This document shows, in pieces, positions 1 through 6,973 of a stretch of 15,497 nucleotides of DNA. The notes beneath the pieces were generated by a model that was given only the letters and a program-made list of their open reading frames with translations, did no database searches and was not told where the DNA came from. This DNA comes from an uncultured Bacteroidales bacterium (GTDB lineage Bacteria > Bacteroidota > Bacteroidia > Bacteroidales > P3). Every line of letters begins with the position of its first letter. The stretch's first letter is position 1. The position numbers and the translations under genes were made by a program. The stretch is taken from positions 1 to 15,497 of the forward strand of contig CALEPD010000029.1 of the NCBI GenBank assembly GCA_937910265.1, in the 5' to 3' direction.

Positions 1-128
1 GGGCTCTCCGTCGAACGCCTACGAACAAAATGTTGAATTTTTAGAGCCTACCTTATTTTATTATCAGCAATTTAAATTTTAGAGGTTACCATTAGAAGTT
101 GCACCCGACACGAATCAGGGGTTAAGAA

Positions 129-761
129 ATGGCACATGATGCGAATATTACGGCACAAATGTCTTGTAACAAGGAACTGCGTCAGACAGCATTGGGGAAA
201 TTAAAAGGTAGATGGTGCAATCCGGTTATTGCATCTATTATCTTTTCCGTTATTACATCTATAACAGGATGGTTTTCTGAAACTGATAGTTGGGCTCTCG
301 CTCTAGTTGTGATTGCGGTATATTTATTTGTAGCAATTCCATTATCAGTGGGATACGAGTTGGCTATTCTCGATGTTGCCAGGGGCAACTTCAATGTAGT
401 TTCTAACATGTTTAGTACTTTTAACCATTATACCCGTTGGTTGGCATTATCGTTGTTGAGAGCCGTATATGTTATGTTATGGTCTCTTTTGCTCTTCGTT
501 CCAGGGTGGATTAAAAGCTATTCGTATGCTATGGCCGCCTATATCGCTAAAGACAATCCGCATTTCAGTGCAGAAGAATGTATCGATCGTAGCATGCAGA
601 TGATGAAGGGTTATAAAATGAAATTATTCCTTCTCGACTTAAGTTTTATTGGATGGTATTTGTTGGGTATCCTCACTCTCGGCATTGGCTTATTTTGGGT
701 TATTCCGTATCATTATACTTCCCGTTCGTGTTTTTATGAAGAATTGAATAGCATCCAATAG
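129..761 (+). CDS. DUF975-type integral membrane protein
   Basis: A 210-residue membrane protein of unknown function. The N-terminal half carries a short basic segment (NKELRQTALGKLKGRW, residues 14-29). Four hydrophobic stretches follow at about residues 32-50, 55-80, 104-128 and 165-193. The pattern of the last third, with an Ala/Ser-rich amphipathic stretch, MKGYK, then LFLLDLSFIGW and a Gly-rich helix ending in a PYHYTS-like turn, matches what I know of DUF975 (PF06161), found in Firmicutes and Bacteroidota. No catalytic motif is visible, and the role of the family is unknown to me. The ATG at 129 is the first in frame. A second Met at codon 11 (159) would also leave the basic segment intact, and no Shine-Dalgarno site decides between them. 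It stands alone on its strand, convergent with purD, and no good promoter box is visible in the 128 bases upstream. Confidence 0.8.
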   Translation: MAHDANITAQMSCNKELRQTALGKLKGRWCNPVIASIIFSVITSITGWFSETDSWALALVVIAVYLFVAIPLSVGYELAILDVARGNFNVVSNMFSTFNHYTRWLALSLLRAVYVMLWSLLLFVPGWIKSYSYAMAAYIAKDNPHFSAEECIDRSMQMMKGYKMKLFLLDLSFIGWYLLGILTLGIGLFWVIPYHYTSRSCFYEELNSIQ

Positions 762-822
762 CGGTATGTAACATCATACATATTATGGCATGCGGGCAAT
801 ACCTGATATCTGTATCAAATAG

Positions 823-855
823 AATAGGGCGTCTATGAAAGATAGACGCCCTATT
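823..855. terminator. Bidirectional hairpin terminator between convergent genes
   Basis: Arms 823-836 and 842-855 are perfect reverse complements (14 bp, GC-rich core GGGCGTC) around the 5-nt loop GAAAG. The hairpin lies midway between two convergent stop codons (761 and 876), as expected for a shared intrinsic terminator. The flanks are AT-rich (TATATTAT on the + side, CTATTTGA on the - side) but lack a clean T-run, so termination efficiency is an inference. Confidence 0.85.
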
Positions 856-875
856 TATATTATGTAGGATGCGGA

Positions 876-2162
876 TTACTGCATGTTAAGTAGGTCTTTC
901 CCTATGTCGCGACGAAAATATTTGCCTTCGTACTGAATGAGTTCTACCGATTTGAATCCAATCTGTAGAGCCTCTTCCAGTGTGTCGGCGAGCGAAGTGA
1001 CACTGATAACCCTACCACCGTTGGTCAGCACCGTTCCGTCGGGGGTGTGTTTTGTTCCGGCATGAAATACGATGCTTTCTTTGACATTTTCAATACCGTT
1101 AATCGCTTTTCCTTTTTCGTAAGCCTCGGGGTATCCCTGTGCCACCATCATCACACATGCTGCTGTACGCGGGTCGGTTTCAAGGGTGCATTGGTCAAGC
1201 GTTCCGTTGGCTGTATGTTCAAACAACTCTACCACATCGCTTACAATGCGGGGAAATACACTTTCGGTCTCAGGGTCGCCCATGCGTACATTGTATTCAA
1301 TCACATAGGGGTCGCCTCCAACATTCATCAATCCAATGAATATAAATCCTTTGTAGTTGATATTGTCCTTTTTCAATCCTCCAACTGTAGGGGCCACAAT
1401 ACGTTTTTCTACTTTCTCCATAAAGGCTTTGTCTGCAAAAGGAACAGGACTTATCGATCCCATACCTCCGGTGTTCAGTCCGGTGTCGCCCTCTCCGATG
1501 CGTTTGTAATCCTTGGCCGATGGCAGCAGCATATAGTTGTTGCCGTCGGTGAGCACAAAAACGCTCAGTTCTATGCCCGACAGGAATTCTTCGATAACCA
1601 CTTTGCTCGACGCTGTGCCGAATTTGGCATCTTGAAGCATGTTGCGCAATTCCGTCTGAGCCTCTTCAAGTGTGTCGAGTATCAGCACTCCCTTTCCTGC
1701 AGCAAGACCATCGGCTTTGAGCACATAGGGTGCTTTGAGCGAGGCAAGGAACTGAAAACCCTCTTCTATGTTGTCGCATGTAAAAGTGCGGTAGCGGGCA
1801 GTGGGGATTTGGTGTCGTTGCATAAAAGCCTTGGCGTAGTCTTTGCTGCCTTCGAGCTCGGATCCTTGTTGCGACGGACCGATAACCATCACATGCTGCA
1901 ACGCACCGTCATTGGCAAAAAAGTCACTGATTCCGGCAACCAAAGGAGCTTCGGGCCCTACAACAAGCATCGATACCTTATTGTTTAATACAAAATCTTT
2001 TACTTGTTCGAAATTGTTGATATCAAGCGGTACATTGGTTCCGCATGCTGCGGTTCCGGCATTGCCTGGTGCTATATACAATTGGGAGCATCTGCTGCTC
2101 TGTGCAATTTTGTAGGCTATGGCATGTTCGCGGCCGCCCGAGCCAAGAAGAAGAATATTCAT
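876..2162 (-). CDS. purD: Phosphoribosylamine-glycine ligase (GAR synthetase)
   Basis: A cytoplasmic ATP-grasp enzyme of de novo purine synthesis. It joins 5-phosphoribosylamine and glycine with ATP hydrolysis to give glycinamide ribonucleotide. At 428 residues it matches the usual full length. The N domain opens with the nucleotide-binding-like motif LLLGSGGREHA (residues 4-14) and PGNAGTA (32-38), then VVGPEAPLVAG (67-77). The ATP-grasp region contains LKADGLAAGKGV (148-159), an EE-F-LSG-E segment (191-198), NTGGMG (230-235) and the metal-binding EYNVRMGDPETE (289-300). The C-terminal domain is complete. ATG 2162 is fixed by the conserved N terminus. A TACCTTTG promoter box lies 38 nt upstream. 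It is transcribed alone, away from any other purine gene, divergent from pth and convergent with the DUF975 gene. Confidence 0.98.
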   Translation of the reverse strand: MNILLLGSGGREHAIAYKIAQSSRCSQLYIAPGNAGTAACGTNVPLDINNFEQVKDFVLNNKVSMLVVGPEAPLVAGISDFFANDGALQHVMVIGPSQQGSELEGSKDYAKAFMQRHQIPTARYRTFTCDNIEEGFQFLASLKAPYVLKADGLAAGKGVLILDTLEEAQTELRNMLQDAKFGTASSKVVIEEFLSGIELSVFVLTDGNNYMLLPSAKDYKRIGEGDTGLNTGGMGSISPVPFADKAFMEKVEKRIVAPTVGGLKKDNINYKGFIFIGLMNVGGDPYVIEYNVRMGDPETESVFPRIVSDVVELFEHTANGTLDQCTLETDPRTAACVMMVAQGYPEAYEKGKAINGIENVKESIVFHAGTKHTPDGTVLTNGGRVISVTSLADTLEEALQIGFKSVELIQYEGKYFRRDIGKDLLNMQ

Positions 2163-2199
2163 ATCAGTGGTGTTTGTTTTTTCAAATCAATTTTTTTTG

Positions 2200-2207
2200 C
2201 AAAGGTA
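2200..2207 (-). promoter_or_regulatory. Bacteroidota-type -7 promoter box for purD
   Basis: On the - strand these bases read TACCTTTG, an exact match to the Bacteroidota sigma-ABfr -7 consensus TAnnTTTG. The start of transcription would fall near 2193, giving a leader of about 30 nt. No good TTTG is present 19-21 nt upstream, so the -33 element is weak or absent. Confidence 0.6.
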
Positions 2208-2271
2208 CAAAAAATGCTTGAATTATATTGGACCCTAATTGAGATAACCTTCCTTAATCCATTGCCTAATA

Positions 2272-2303
2272 TTTGCATATTCAATTCATTTTTAGTATTT
2301 TTG
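2272..2303 (+). promoter_or_regulatory. Bacteroidota-type promoter for pth and downstream genes
   Basis: TTTG at 2272-2275 and TATTTTTG at 2296-2303 match the -33 (TTTG) and -7 (TAnnTTTG) consensus elements with a spacer of exactly 20 nt, which is the usual value. The predicted start of transcription is near 2309-2312. That leaves about 12 nt to the ATG at 2323, or about 72 nt to the ATG at 2383. Confidence 0.7.
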
Positions 2304-2322
2304 CATCTTATTATAATAGGTT

Positions 2323-2946
2323 ATGAATCCATTAAAATGGCTTTTATCTGCTTGTAAATCAAAGAAAGAGGAAATCGAAGAGATGAAATATCTGATAGTA
2401 GGTTTGGGCAATGTGGGTGCCGAATATGAAAATACACGTCACAATATCGGTTTCATGGTAGCCGATGCACTTGCCAAAAGTGCCGATTCCAAGTGGGAAC
2501 TCGACCGTCATGCGTACCGCGCCGAAATCCGTCACCGCGGTAGAAAAATAATAGCCATTAAACCGACCACTTTCATGAATTTAAGTGGCAAAGCGGTAAA
2601 ATATTGGATGCAGGCCGAAAAAATACCTTTGGAAAATGTTTTGGTTATTGTCGACGACATTGCATTGCCCGTGGGTACCCTGCGCATGAAAAAGCAAGGT
2701 TCCAATGGAGGCCACAACGGATTGGCCAATATCGAGGCATTGCTTGGAAGCAACAACTACTGCCGTCTGCGCATCGGTGTAGGTGATAATTTTTCACGCG
2801 GCAGGCAAATTGATTATGTATTGGGTCAGTTCACCGGTGAGGAATCGGCAACATTGGATCCCAAAATCTCCCAGGCAGTCGAAATGATAACCACTTTCTG
2901 CACCCAAGGACCCGACAGAGCGATGAATATGTTTAATGGGAAATAA
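2323..2946 (+). CDS. pth: Peptidyl-tRNA hydrolase
   Basis: A cytoplasmic hydrolase that cleaves peptidyl-tRNAs dropped from ribosomes, recycling tRNA. The family signature starts at the internal ATG 2383: KYLIVGLGNVG, then NTRHNIGF. Counted from that Met, N10 and H20 correspond to the substrate-binding Asn and catalytic His of the E. coli enzyme, and D91 in IVDDIALPVG to the catalytic Asp. GSNGGHNGL follows. From 2383 the protein is 187 residues, the usual length. From 2323 it gains a 20-residue lysine/glutamate-rich leader (207 residues). The open frame and the promoter only about 12 nt before 2323 make the longer form possible, while homology favours 2383. The gene is followed after 3 nt by coaX, so the two are probably cotranscribed. 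Confidence 0.96.
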   Translation: MNPLKWLLSACKSKKEEIEEMKYLIVGLGNVGAEYENTRHNIGFMVADALAKSADSKWELDRHAYRAEIRHRGRKIIAIKPTTFMNLSGKAVKYWMQAEKIPLENVLVIVDDIALPVGTLRMKKQGSNGGHNGLANIEALLGSNNYCRLRIGVGDNFSRGRQIDYVLGQFTGEESATLDPKISQAVEMITTFCTQGPDRAMNMFNGK

Positions 2947-2949
2947 GGT

Positions 2950-3627
2950 ATGAAACTGTTGGTTGATATAGGAAACACGCGCACCAAAATGGCAATAGTG
3001 AAGAATGGCCACATGGAAATTCTTTCTTCGCCAGTTGTCCCCTCTGGGGTTTCCGAAGCGTGGGTCTCGGCAACCGGCGACGCTGCGTTGATAAACCAAC
3101 TGATTGAGAGCGATATAACAGTATATCAACTTTCTGCAAATTCCAATCTGCCTATTGCTATCGACTACAGTACTCCCCATACTTTGGGGTCCGATCGCAT
3201 AGCTGCGGCATGCGCAGCATGGTCCTTGTGCAACTCAGCATGCATTGTAATCGATGCCGGCACATGTATCACTATCGATTATGTTGACGCCAACGCAACA
3301 TTTGAAGGTGGTGCCATTTTGCCCGGAATTTGCATGCGAAATAAAGCAATGCATAATTTTACATCCCGTTTGCCGTTAATAAATATCAACAATCGTGACT
3401 TGGTGTACACCGGCAAGAGCACCGACGAATGTATATGGGCTGGCATTGCTACAGCGGTAAAGTTCGAAATAGAGGGTTTCGTATCTCATTACCGTCAGTA
3501 CAACCGCAATGCAAAAGTCTATATTTCAGGAGGTGACGCTGAACGTATCGCATCATGGATCGATGCCGAGCAGGTTCAAGACATGGTGTTGAAAGGATTG
3601 TTTGAAGTATCTAATAGAAAATCATGA
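2950..3627 (+). CDS. coaX: Type III pantothenate kinase
   Basis: It phosphorylates pantothenate, the first step of coenzyme A synthesis. The CoaX type belongs to the ASKHA fold, needs a monovalent cation and is not feedback-inhibited by CoA. All type III motifs are visible: DIGNTRTKMA at the N terminus (phosphate-1 loop, residues 6-15), LGSDRIAAA (79-87), IDAGTCITID (101-110) with the presumed catalytic D102, GGAILPG (120-126), and TGKSTDECIWAGI near 154-166. At 225 residues it is slightly short for the family but both ends are intact. It begins 3 nt after pth stops. Its own TGA overlaps the ATG of the next gene (ATGA at 3624-3627), which suggests translational coupling. Confidence 0.96.
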   Translation: MKLLVDIGNTRTKMAIVKNGHMEILSSPVVPSGVSEAWVSATGDAALINQLIESDITVYQLSANSNLPIAIDYSTPHTLGSDRIAAACAAWSLCNSACIVIDAGTCITIDYVDANATFEGGAILPGICMRNKAMHNFTSRLPLININNRDLVYTGKSTDECIWAGIATAVKFEIEGFVSHYRQYNRNAKVYISGGDAERIASWIDAEQVQDMVLKGLFEVSNRKS

Positions 3628-4946
3628 ATATAAAAAAGTCCGTTTTAGCAATCATATGCACTCATCTCATTACTGTCATGTCGATCCATGCGCAGAATGC
3701 AATGAATGTTCCCTATTCGCAATACGGTATCGGTGAAAGCAACCGCTATTCCTGCATGCCCTATTTTATGAGTATGGGAGGTGTAGCTTATACCCAGTCA
3801 GGCAACAATTTCATAAATCCCTTCAACCCTGCATCGTACGCAGAGATAGAACGCGAGAGTTTTATCTTCGATATGGGTGTGGCCATAGATATGACGACCC
3901 TTTCGAGTGGCGATAATTCGTTGTACGACTCTGATGGCCGAATAGGCTATATTACCTTCGGAATGCCTATCACCAAATGGTGGAAAACCTCTTTCGGATT
4001 GCTACCCTACAGCGAAACCAATTACGAAAGCATCCAGGCAATGTCCGACACAAATACCTATGGCACCATGCGCAATATATACGATGGTACCGGCCAGGTG
4101 AGCGAAATATATTGGGGTCATGGATTCAATATCGGAAAAAATCTCCGCTTGGGTTTCAATATGAATTTTCTTTATGGTAAAATACAGCGAGCCATCACTT
4201 TCGATTTTGCCGACACATCCTACATGAATTCCCGCAGAGAGAAAAGTACCTATGTCAACAATCTCTATTTTAATGGAGGTCTGCAGTACGATGTCAATTT
4301 CAAAAATGACTATCAGATGACTTTCGGATTCACCGCAACCATGCCCAAAACCATGCAGGTAAAAGACAATTCCTTGGTGTACACTTTTATTGAATACGGA
4401 GGAAATGTATACATGTGTGATACCATTTTCCCCATGGTAGGCGACAACAGCGAATATGAAAGCACACTCGAGCAGCCATTTACCTTTGGTGCTGGCATCT
4501 CTTTCCGCAAAAACAGCCGTTGGCTGATAGCGGCCGATTTCACCTATGCTCCATGGAGCGGACTCAAATATACCGAAGCCCCCGACCGCAATATTTTCGG
4601 CAAATCCATCCTTCGCTATGACGAGTATTCTCGTTTGGCATTAGGGTTTGAGTTGACTGGTGATCTTGGCGCAACCGAATATTTCAAGCGCATCTCCTGG
4701 CGCGCAGGTTTCCATCAGGAACAAGGCCGACTCTATCTTGACCTCAACGACAAAACCCACGCCATCGGCGAAGTGGGCTTCTCCTTCGGATCCTCGCTGC
4801 CCATGAGAAAAGGTACCTCGCTGTTCAATATTACTTTCAATTATTCGAAAATCGGTGACCGCGACCTTATACGACGCGACTGCTTCACTATAGGCCTCTC
4901 TGTCAGCACCTGCGACCGCTGGTTTGTAAAACGTAAATATAACTAA
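3624..4946 (+). CDS. Outer-membrane beta-barrel protein of Bacteroidota type (FadL-like layout)
   Basis: A 440-residue exported protein. Residues 1-23 form a Sec signal peptide (basic MNIKK, hydrophobic core, cut after an AxA-like IHAQ). The mature part opens with a Ser/Tyr/Gly-rich segment including a GMG-like MSMGGVAY and NPFNPASYA. The NPAS(Y) motif recalls FadL/OMPP1-type and related Bacteroidota barrels. The rest alternates aromatic/hydrophobic and polar residues (for example LYFNGGLQYDV, WLIAADFTYAPW, LFNITFNYSKIG), as in transmembrane beta-strands. The C terminus, DRWFVKRKYN, is a possible last strand. The substrate is unknown. It overlaps coaX by 4 nt and precedes a TPR-protein gene by 36 nt, so both are probably made together and may act together in the envelope; that link is inferred. 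Confidence 0.82.
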   Translation: MNIKKSVLAIICTHLITVMSIHAQNAMNVPYSQYGIGESNRYSCMPYFMSMGGVAYTQSGNNFINPFNPASYAEIERESFIFDMGVAIDMTTLSSGDNSLYDSDGRIGYITFGMPITKWWKTSFGLLPYSETNYESIQAMSDTNTYGTMRNIYDGTGQVSEIYWGHGFNIGKNLRLGFNMNFLYGKIQRAITFDFADTSYMNSRREKSTYVNNLYFNGGLQYDVNFKNDYQMTFGFTATMPKTMQVKDNSLVYTFIEYGGNVYMCDTIFPMVGDNSEYESTLEQPFTFGAGISFRKNSRWLIAADFTYAPWSGLKYTEAPDRNIFGKSILRYDEYSRLALGFELTGDLGATEYFKRISWRAGFHQEQGRLYLDLNDKTHAIGEVGFSFGSSLPMRKGTSLFNITFNYSKIGDRDLIRRDCFTIGLSVSTCDRWFVKRKYN

Positions 4947-4982
4947 TAAAATAAGAATCAAATAGTAGTAATAAAAATTAAG

Positions 4983-6311
4983 ATGAAAAAAATTCGGATT
5001 TTTTTGTTGGCTGTTGTTATGACAGCATTCGCTTTGCCTGCAACTGCCCAAAAATGGGGTGCAACACCTGAAGACAGCGCAGCTTGTGTGTTGAATTATT
5101 CATTGTATTTCGAGTTTTATAAGCAGAAAAACTATGTTGCTGCTTATACTCCTTGGAAGGAGTTGATGAAGGTTTGCCCGGCACGTCATAAAAACAACTA
5201 TATCCACGGTGCCAATATTTTGAAATCAAAAATCAATGAGGCCACCAAAGCTAAAAACATCGAACAACGCGATTCCTTGATCGACGAATTGATGAACCTT
5301 TACGATATGCGTATCCAGTATTTTGGTGAAGAGGGTGAAGTACTCGCTAGAAAAGCATACGACCTTGAAATGCTGCGTAAAAATGCAGGTTTGAAGGACT
5401 ATTATCCCATCTATGCCCAAGCTGTTGAAAAAGGTGGTACAACATTGGATGCAAACTACGTTTACAAATTCTTTGAAGCCACTGTTAGATACGTTGTCAA
5501 AGGTTATGCCGACAGCTCGCTCGTTATCGACAACTACGACATCGCCAGCGAATTGCTCGAAAAAGAATTGCTCGCCGAAACCGATACCAGCAAGGCTGCT
5601 GTTATCAAGAAATTCATTGCCAATGTTGAAGCTGCCTTCTCTCCATTCGCAAGTTGTGACCAATTGGTTTCAATCTACACCAAGAAATTCGAGGCTGACC
5701 CTGAAAATGTTCAGCTTCTTAAGAAAATCACTGGCATCATGATGAAGAAAGACTGTACCGATCAGGATTTGTTCTTCAGAGCTACCGAAAATCTTTACCG
5801 TCTCGAACCCACTGCAAGCACCGCTCTCCGTATGGGTCAGATGTGCATAGCAAAGGAAAAATACAGCGAAGCTGTTAAGTATTTGACCGATGCTGTAGCC
5901 GGAGTAGAGGAACAAAAGGAAAAATACAGAGCTTACATCTTCCTCGGTCATGCTCATGCCGGTATGAACAGCTATGGCGCTGCGCGCACTGCTTACAACA
6001 ATGCAGCTTCAGTCGACCCGACCAAGGGTGAACCCTATTTGTTGATTGCCAACCTCTACGCCAGCGGAAGCCGCTTGATTAGCGATGATATGGGTGGCCG
6101 CAGTGCTTATTGGGCTGCTGTCGATAAAGCTATCCGTGCCAAGAATATCGATTCTTCCGAAGCCAACGTTGAGGCTGCCAACAAAATCATCAACACTTTC
6201 TCGGCTTACTATCCCAAGAAAGACGATGCTTTTATGCTTAACCTCCGTGACGGACAAAGTTATACTGTTCCCGGTTGGATTGGTGAAACCACTACCGTAA
6301 GAACCCGATAA
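4983..6311 (+). CDS. Exported tetratricopeptide-repeat protein
   Basis: A 442-residue secreted or periplasmic protein. Residues 1-22 are a clear signal peptide (MKKIRIFLLAVVMTAFALPATAQ, cut near ATA-Q). The mature protein is almost wholly alpha-helical by composition. TPR-like helix pairs are clearest at about residues 285-355 (ALRMGQMCIAKEKYSEAVKYL, then YIFLGHAHAGMNSYGAARTAYNNAASVDP, then PYLLIANLYA). The N-terminal half holds weaker repeats. No catalytic motif is visible. The start is supported by the signal peptide. The gene is Lys/Ala/Glu-rich with apparently restricted codon choice (many GCT, AAG/AAA and CTC codons), which suggests high expression. Two in-frame TAA codons end it, and a terminator-like hairpin follows inside lptC. 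A scaffold or partner role for the preceding barrel protein is possible but unproven. Confidence 0.85.
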   Translation: MKKIRIFLLAVVMTAFALPATAQKWGATPEDSAACVLNYSLYFEFYKQKNYVAAYTPWKELMKVCPARHKNNYIHGANILKSKINEATKAKNIEQRDSLIDELMNLYDMRIQYFGEEGEVLARKAYDLEMLRKNAGLKDYYPIYAQAVEKGGTTLDANYVYKFFEATVRYVVKGYADSSLVIDNYDIASELLEKELLAETDTSKAAVIKKFIANVEAAFSPFASCDQLVSIYTKKFEADPENVQLLKKITGIMMKKDCTDQDLFFRATENLYRLEPTASTALRMGQMCIAKEKYSEAVKYLTDAVAGVEEQKEKYRAYIFLGHAHAGMNSYGAARTAYNNAASVDPTKGEPYLLIANLYASGSRLISDDMGGRSAYWAAVDKAIRAKNIDSSEANVEAANKIINTFSAYYPKKDDAFMLNLRDGQSYTVPGWIGETTTVRTR

Positions 6312-6325
6312 TAATTTCTGGAATA

Positions 6326-6919
6326 ATGTCATCAAGGGGCAGACTTATATTCAATGCATGCACTCAGCGTGCAGTTAGCGTCAAGAGTTTCAATATAAGT
6401 CTGCTTCTTGTTTTTTCATGTCTGTTCGCTTCATGTGCGAACGACATCAAGGAGGTGAATTTCTTCCGAAAGAAGGATTTGCCAAGCGAGGTGATTCACA
6501 ACGCGCATATCACCCGTACAGAAAAGGGTATACTGCAAATGCAGCTTACCTCTCCGCTCATTGAGCGCTATTCGTCACCACAGGCCAAAACCCTATATCC
6601 AAAGGGCCTCTATGTCCGTTTCTACGACGAGAAAGGTGCGTTAACTTCATCAATAAGTGCGCAATACGGTTACTCGCTCGACGATAAGGATATTATGGAG
6701 GCACGCGACAGTGTTGTAATTATAGACTACCGTTCGGGAGATACTTCGTATCTGGAGCATGTTATCTGGAACTCGCCGGAAAACAAAATTTATTCCAACA
6801 AGCCGGTGAAGTCGGTTAACGGCAACCGCGTAACGTATGGCGATGGTTTTGTAAGTGACGAGAACTTCACGCGACCTCAAATTTTGAATCAGCGCGGAAC
6901 TATTGAATTTAACGACTGA
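6326..6919 (+). CDS. lptC: LPS export lipoprotein LptC
   Basis: A component of the Lpt bridge that carries LPS from the inner-membrane LptB2FG extractor to LptA and the outer membrane. It is a 197-residue protein with a lipoprotein signal: a hydrophobic stretch at residues 24-36 ends at C37 (LFASC), which would be lipidated, whereas E. coli LptC is membrane-anchored. The body is a run of beta-strands in the LptC/OstA-like style (HITRTEKGILQMQLTSPLIE, YPKGLYVRFYDEKGAL, SISAQYGYS, YRSGDTSYLEHVIWNSPENKIYSNKPVK). ATG 6326 is the only plausible start but gives an unusually long 22-residue n-region. That region is encoded by a strong inverted repeat (see the terminator entry). It follows the TPR gene by 14 nt and precedes lpxD by 54 nt, in keeping with an LPS-assembly role. 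Confidence 0.85.
   Translation: MSSRGRLIFNACTQRAVSVKSFNISLLLVFSCLFASCANDIKEVNFFRKKDLPSEVIHNAHITRTEKGILQMQLTSPLIERYSSPQAKTLYPKGLYVRFYDEKGALTSSISAQYGYSLDDKDIMEARDSVVIIDYRSGDTSYLEHVIWNSPENKIYSNKPVKSVNGNRVTYGDGFVSDENFTRPQILNQRGTIEFND
6333..6416 (+). terminator. Terminator- or attenuator-like hairpin inside the start of lptC
   Basis: Bases 6333-6351 pair with 6392-6410 over 19 positions (17 Watson-Crick, 2 G-U), including an uninterrupted 13-bp perfect match (6339-6351 with 6392-6404). Six T follow directly at 6411-6416. The 40-nt loop contains a second small hairpin (6359-6363 with 6369-6373, TGCAC/GTGCA). The order is that of an intrinsic terminator. It begins 22 nt after the TPR gene's stop codon but lies within codons 3-30 of lptC. 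It could lower lptC-lpxD expression relative to the TPR gene, or protect the upstream mRNA 3' end. Function is inferred. Confidence 0.6.
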
Positions 6920-6973
6920 TGTCGTCGGTACTCGGTTGCTATGCCGTAGTATCTTATAACAAAGTAACACAAT

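Noticed and set aside
2..82. Open frame ending at TAG 80-82 that could be the tail of an upstream gene
   Set aside because: Only 26 codons are visible, with no recognisable motif, and the other two frames are also open for their first 11-13 codons, so no frame is preferred.
1047..1988. 313-codon open frame on the + strand inside purD
   Set aside because: It lies wholly opposite the intact, full-length purD frame, and its translation is Cys/His/Phe-rich with no recognisable motif.
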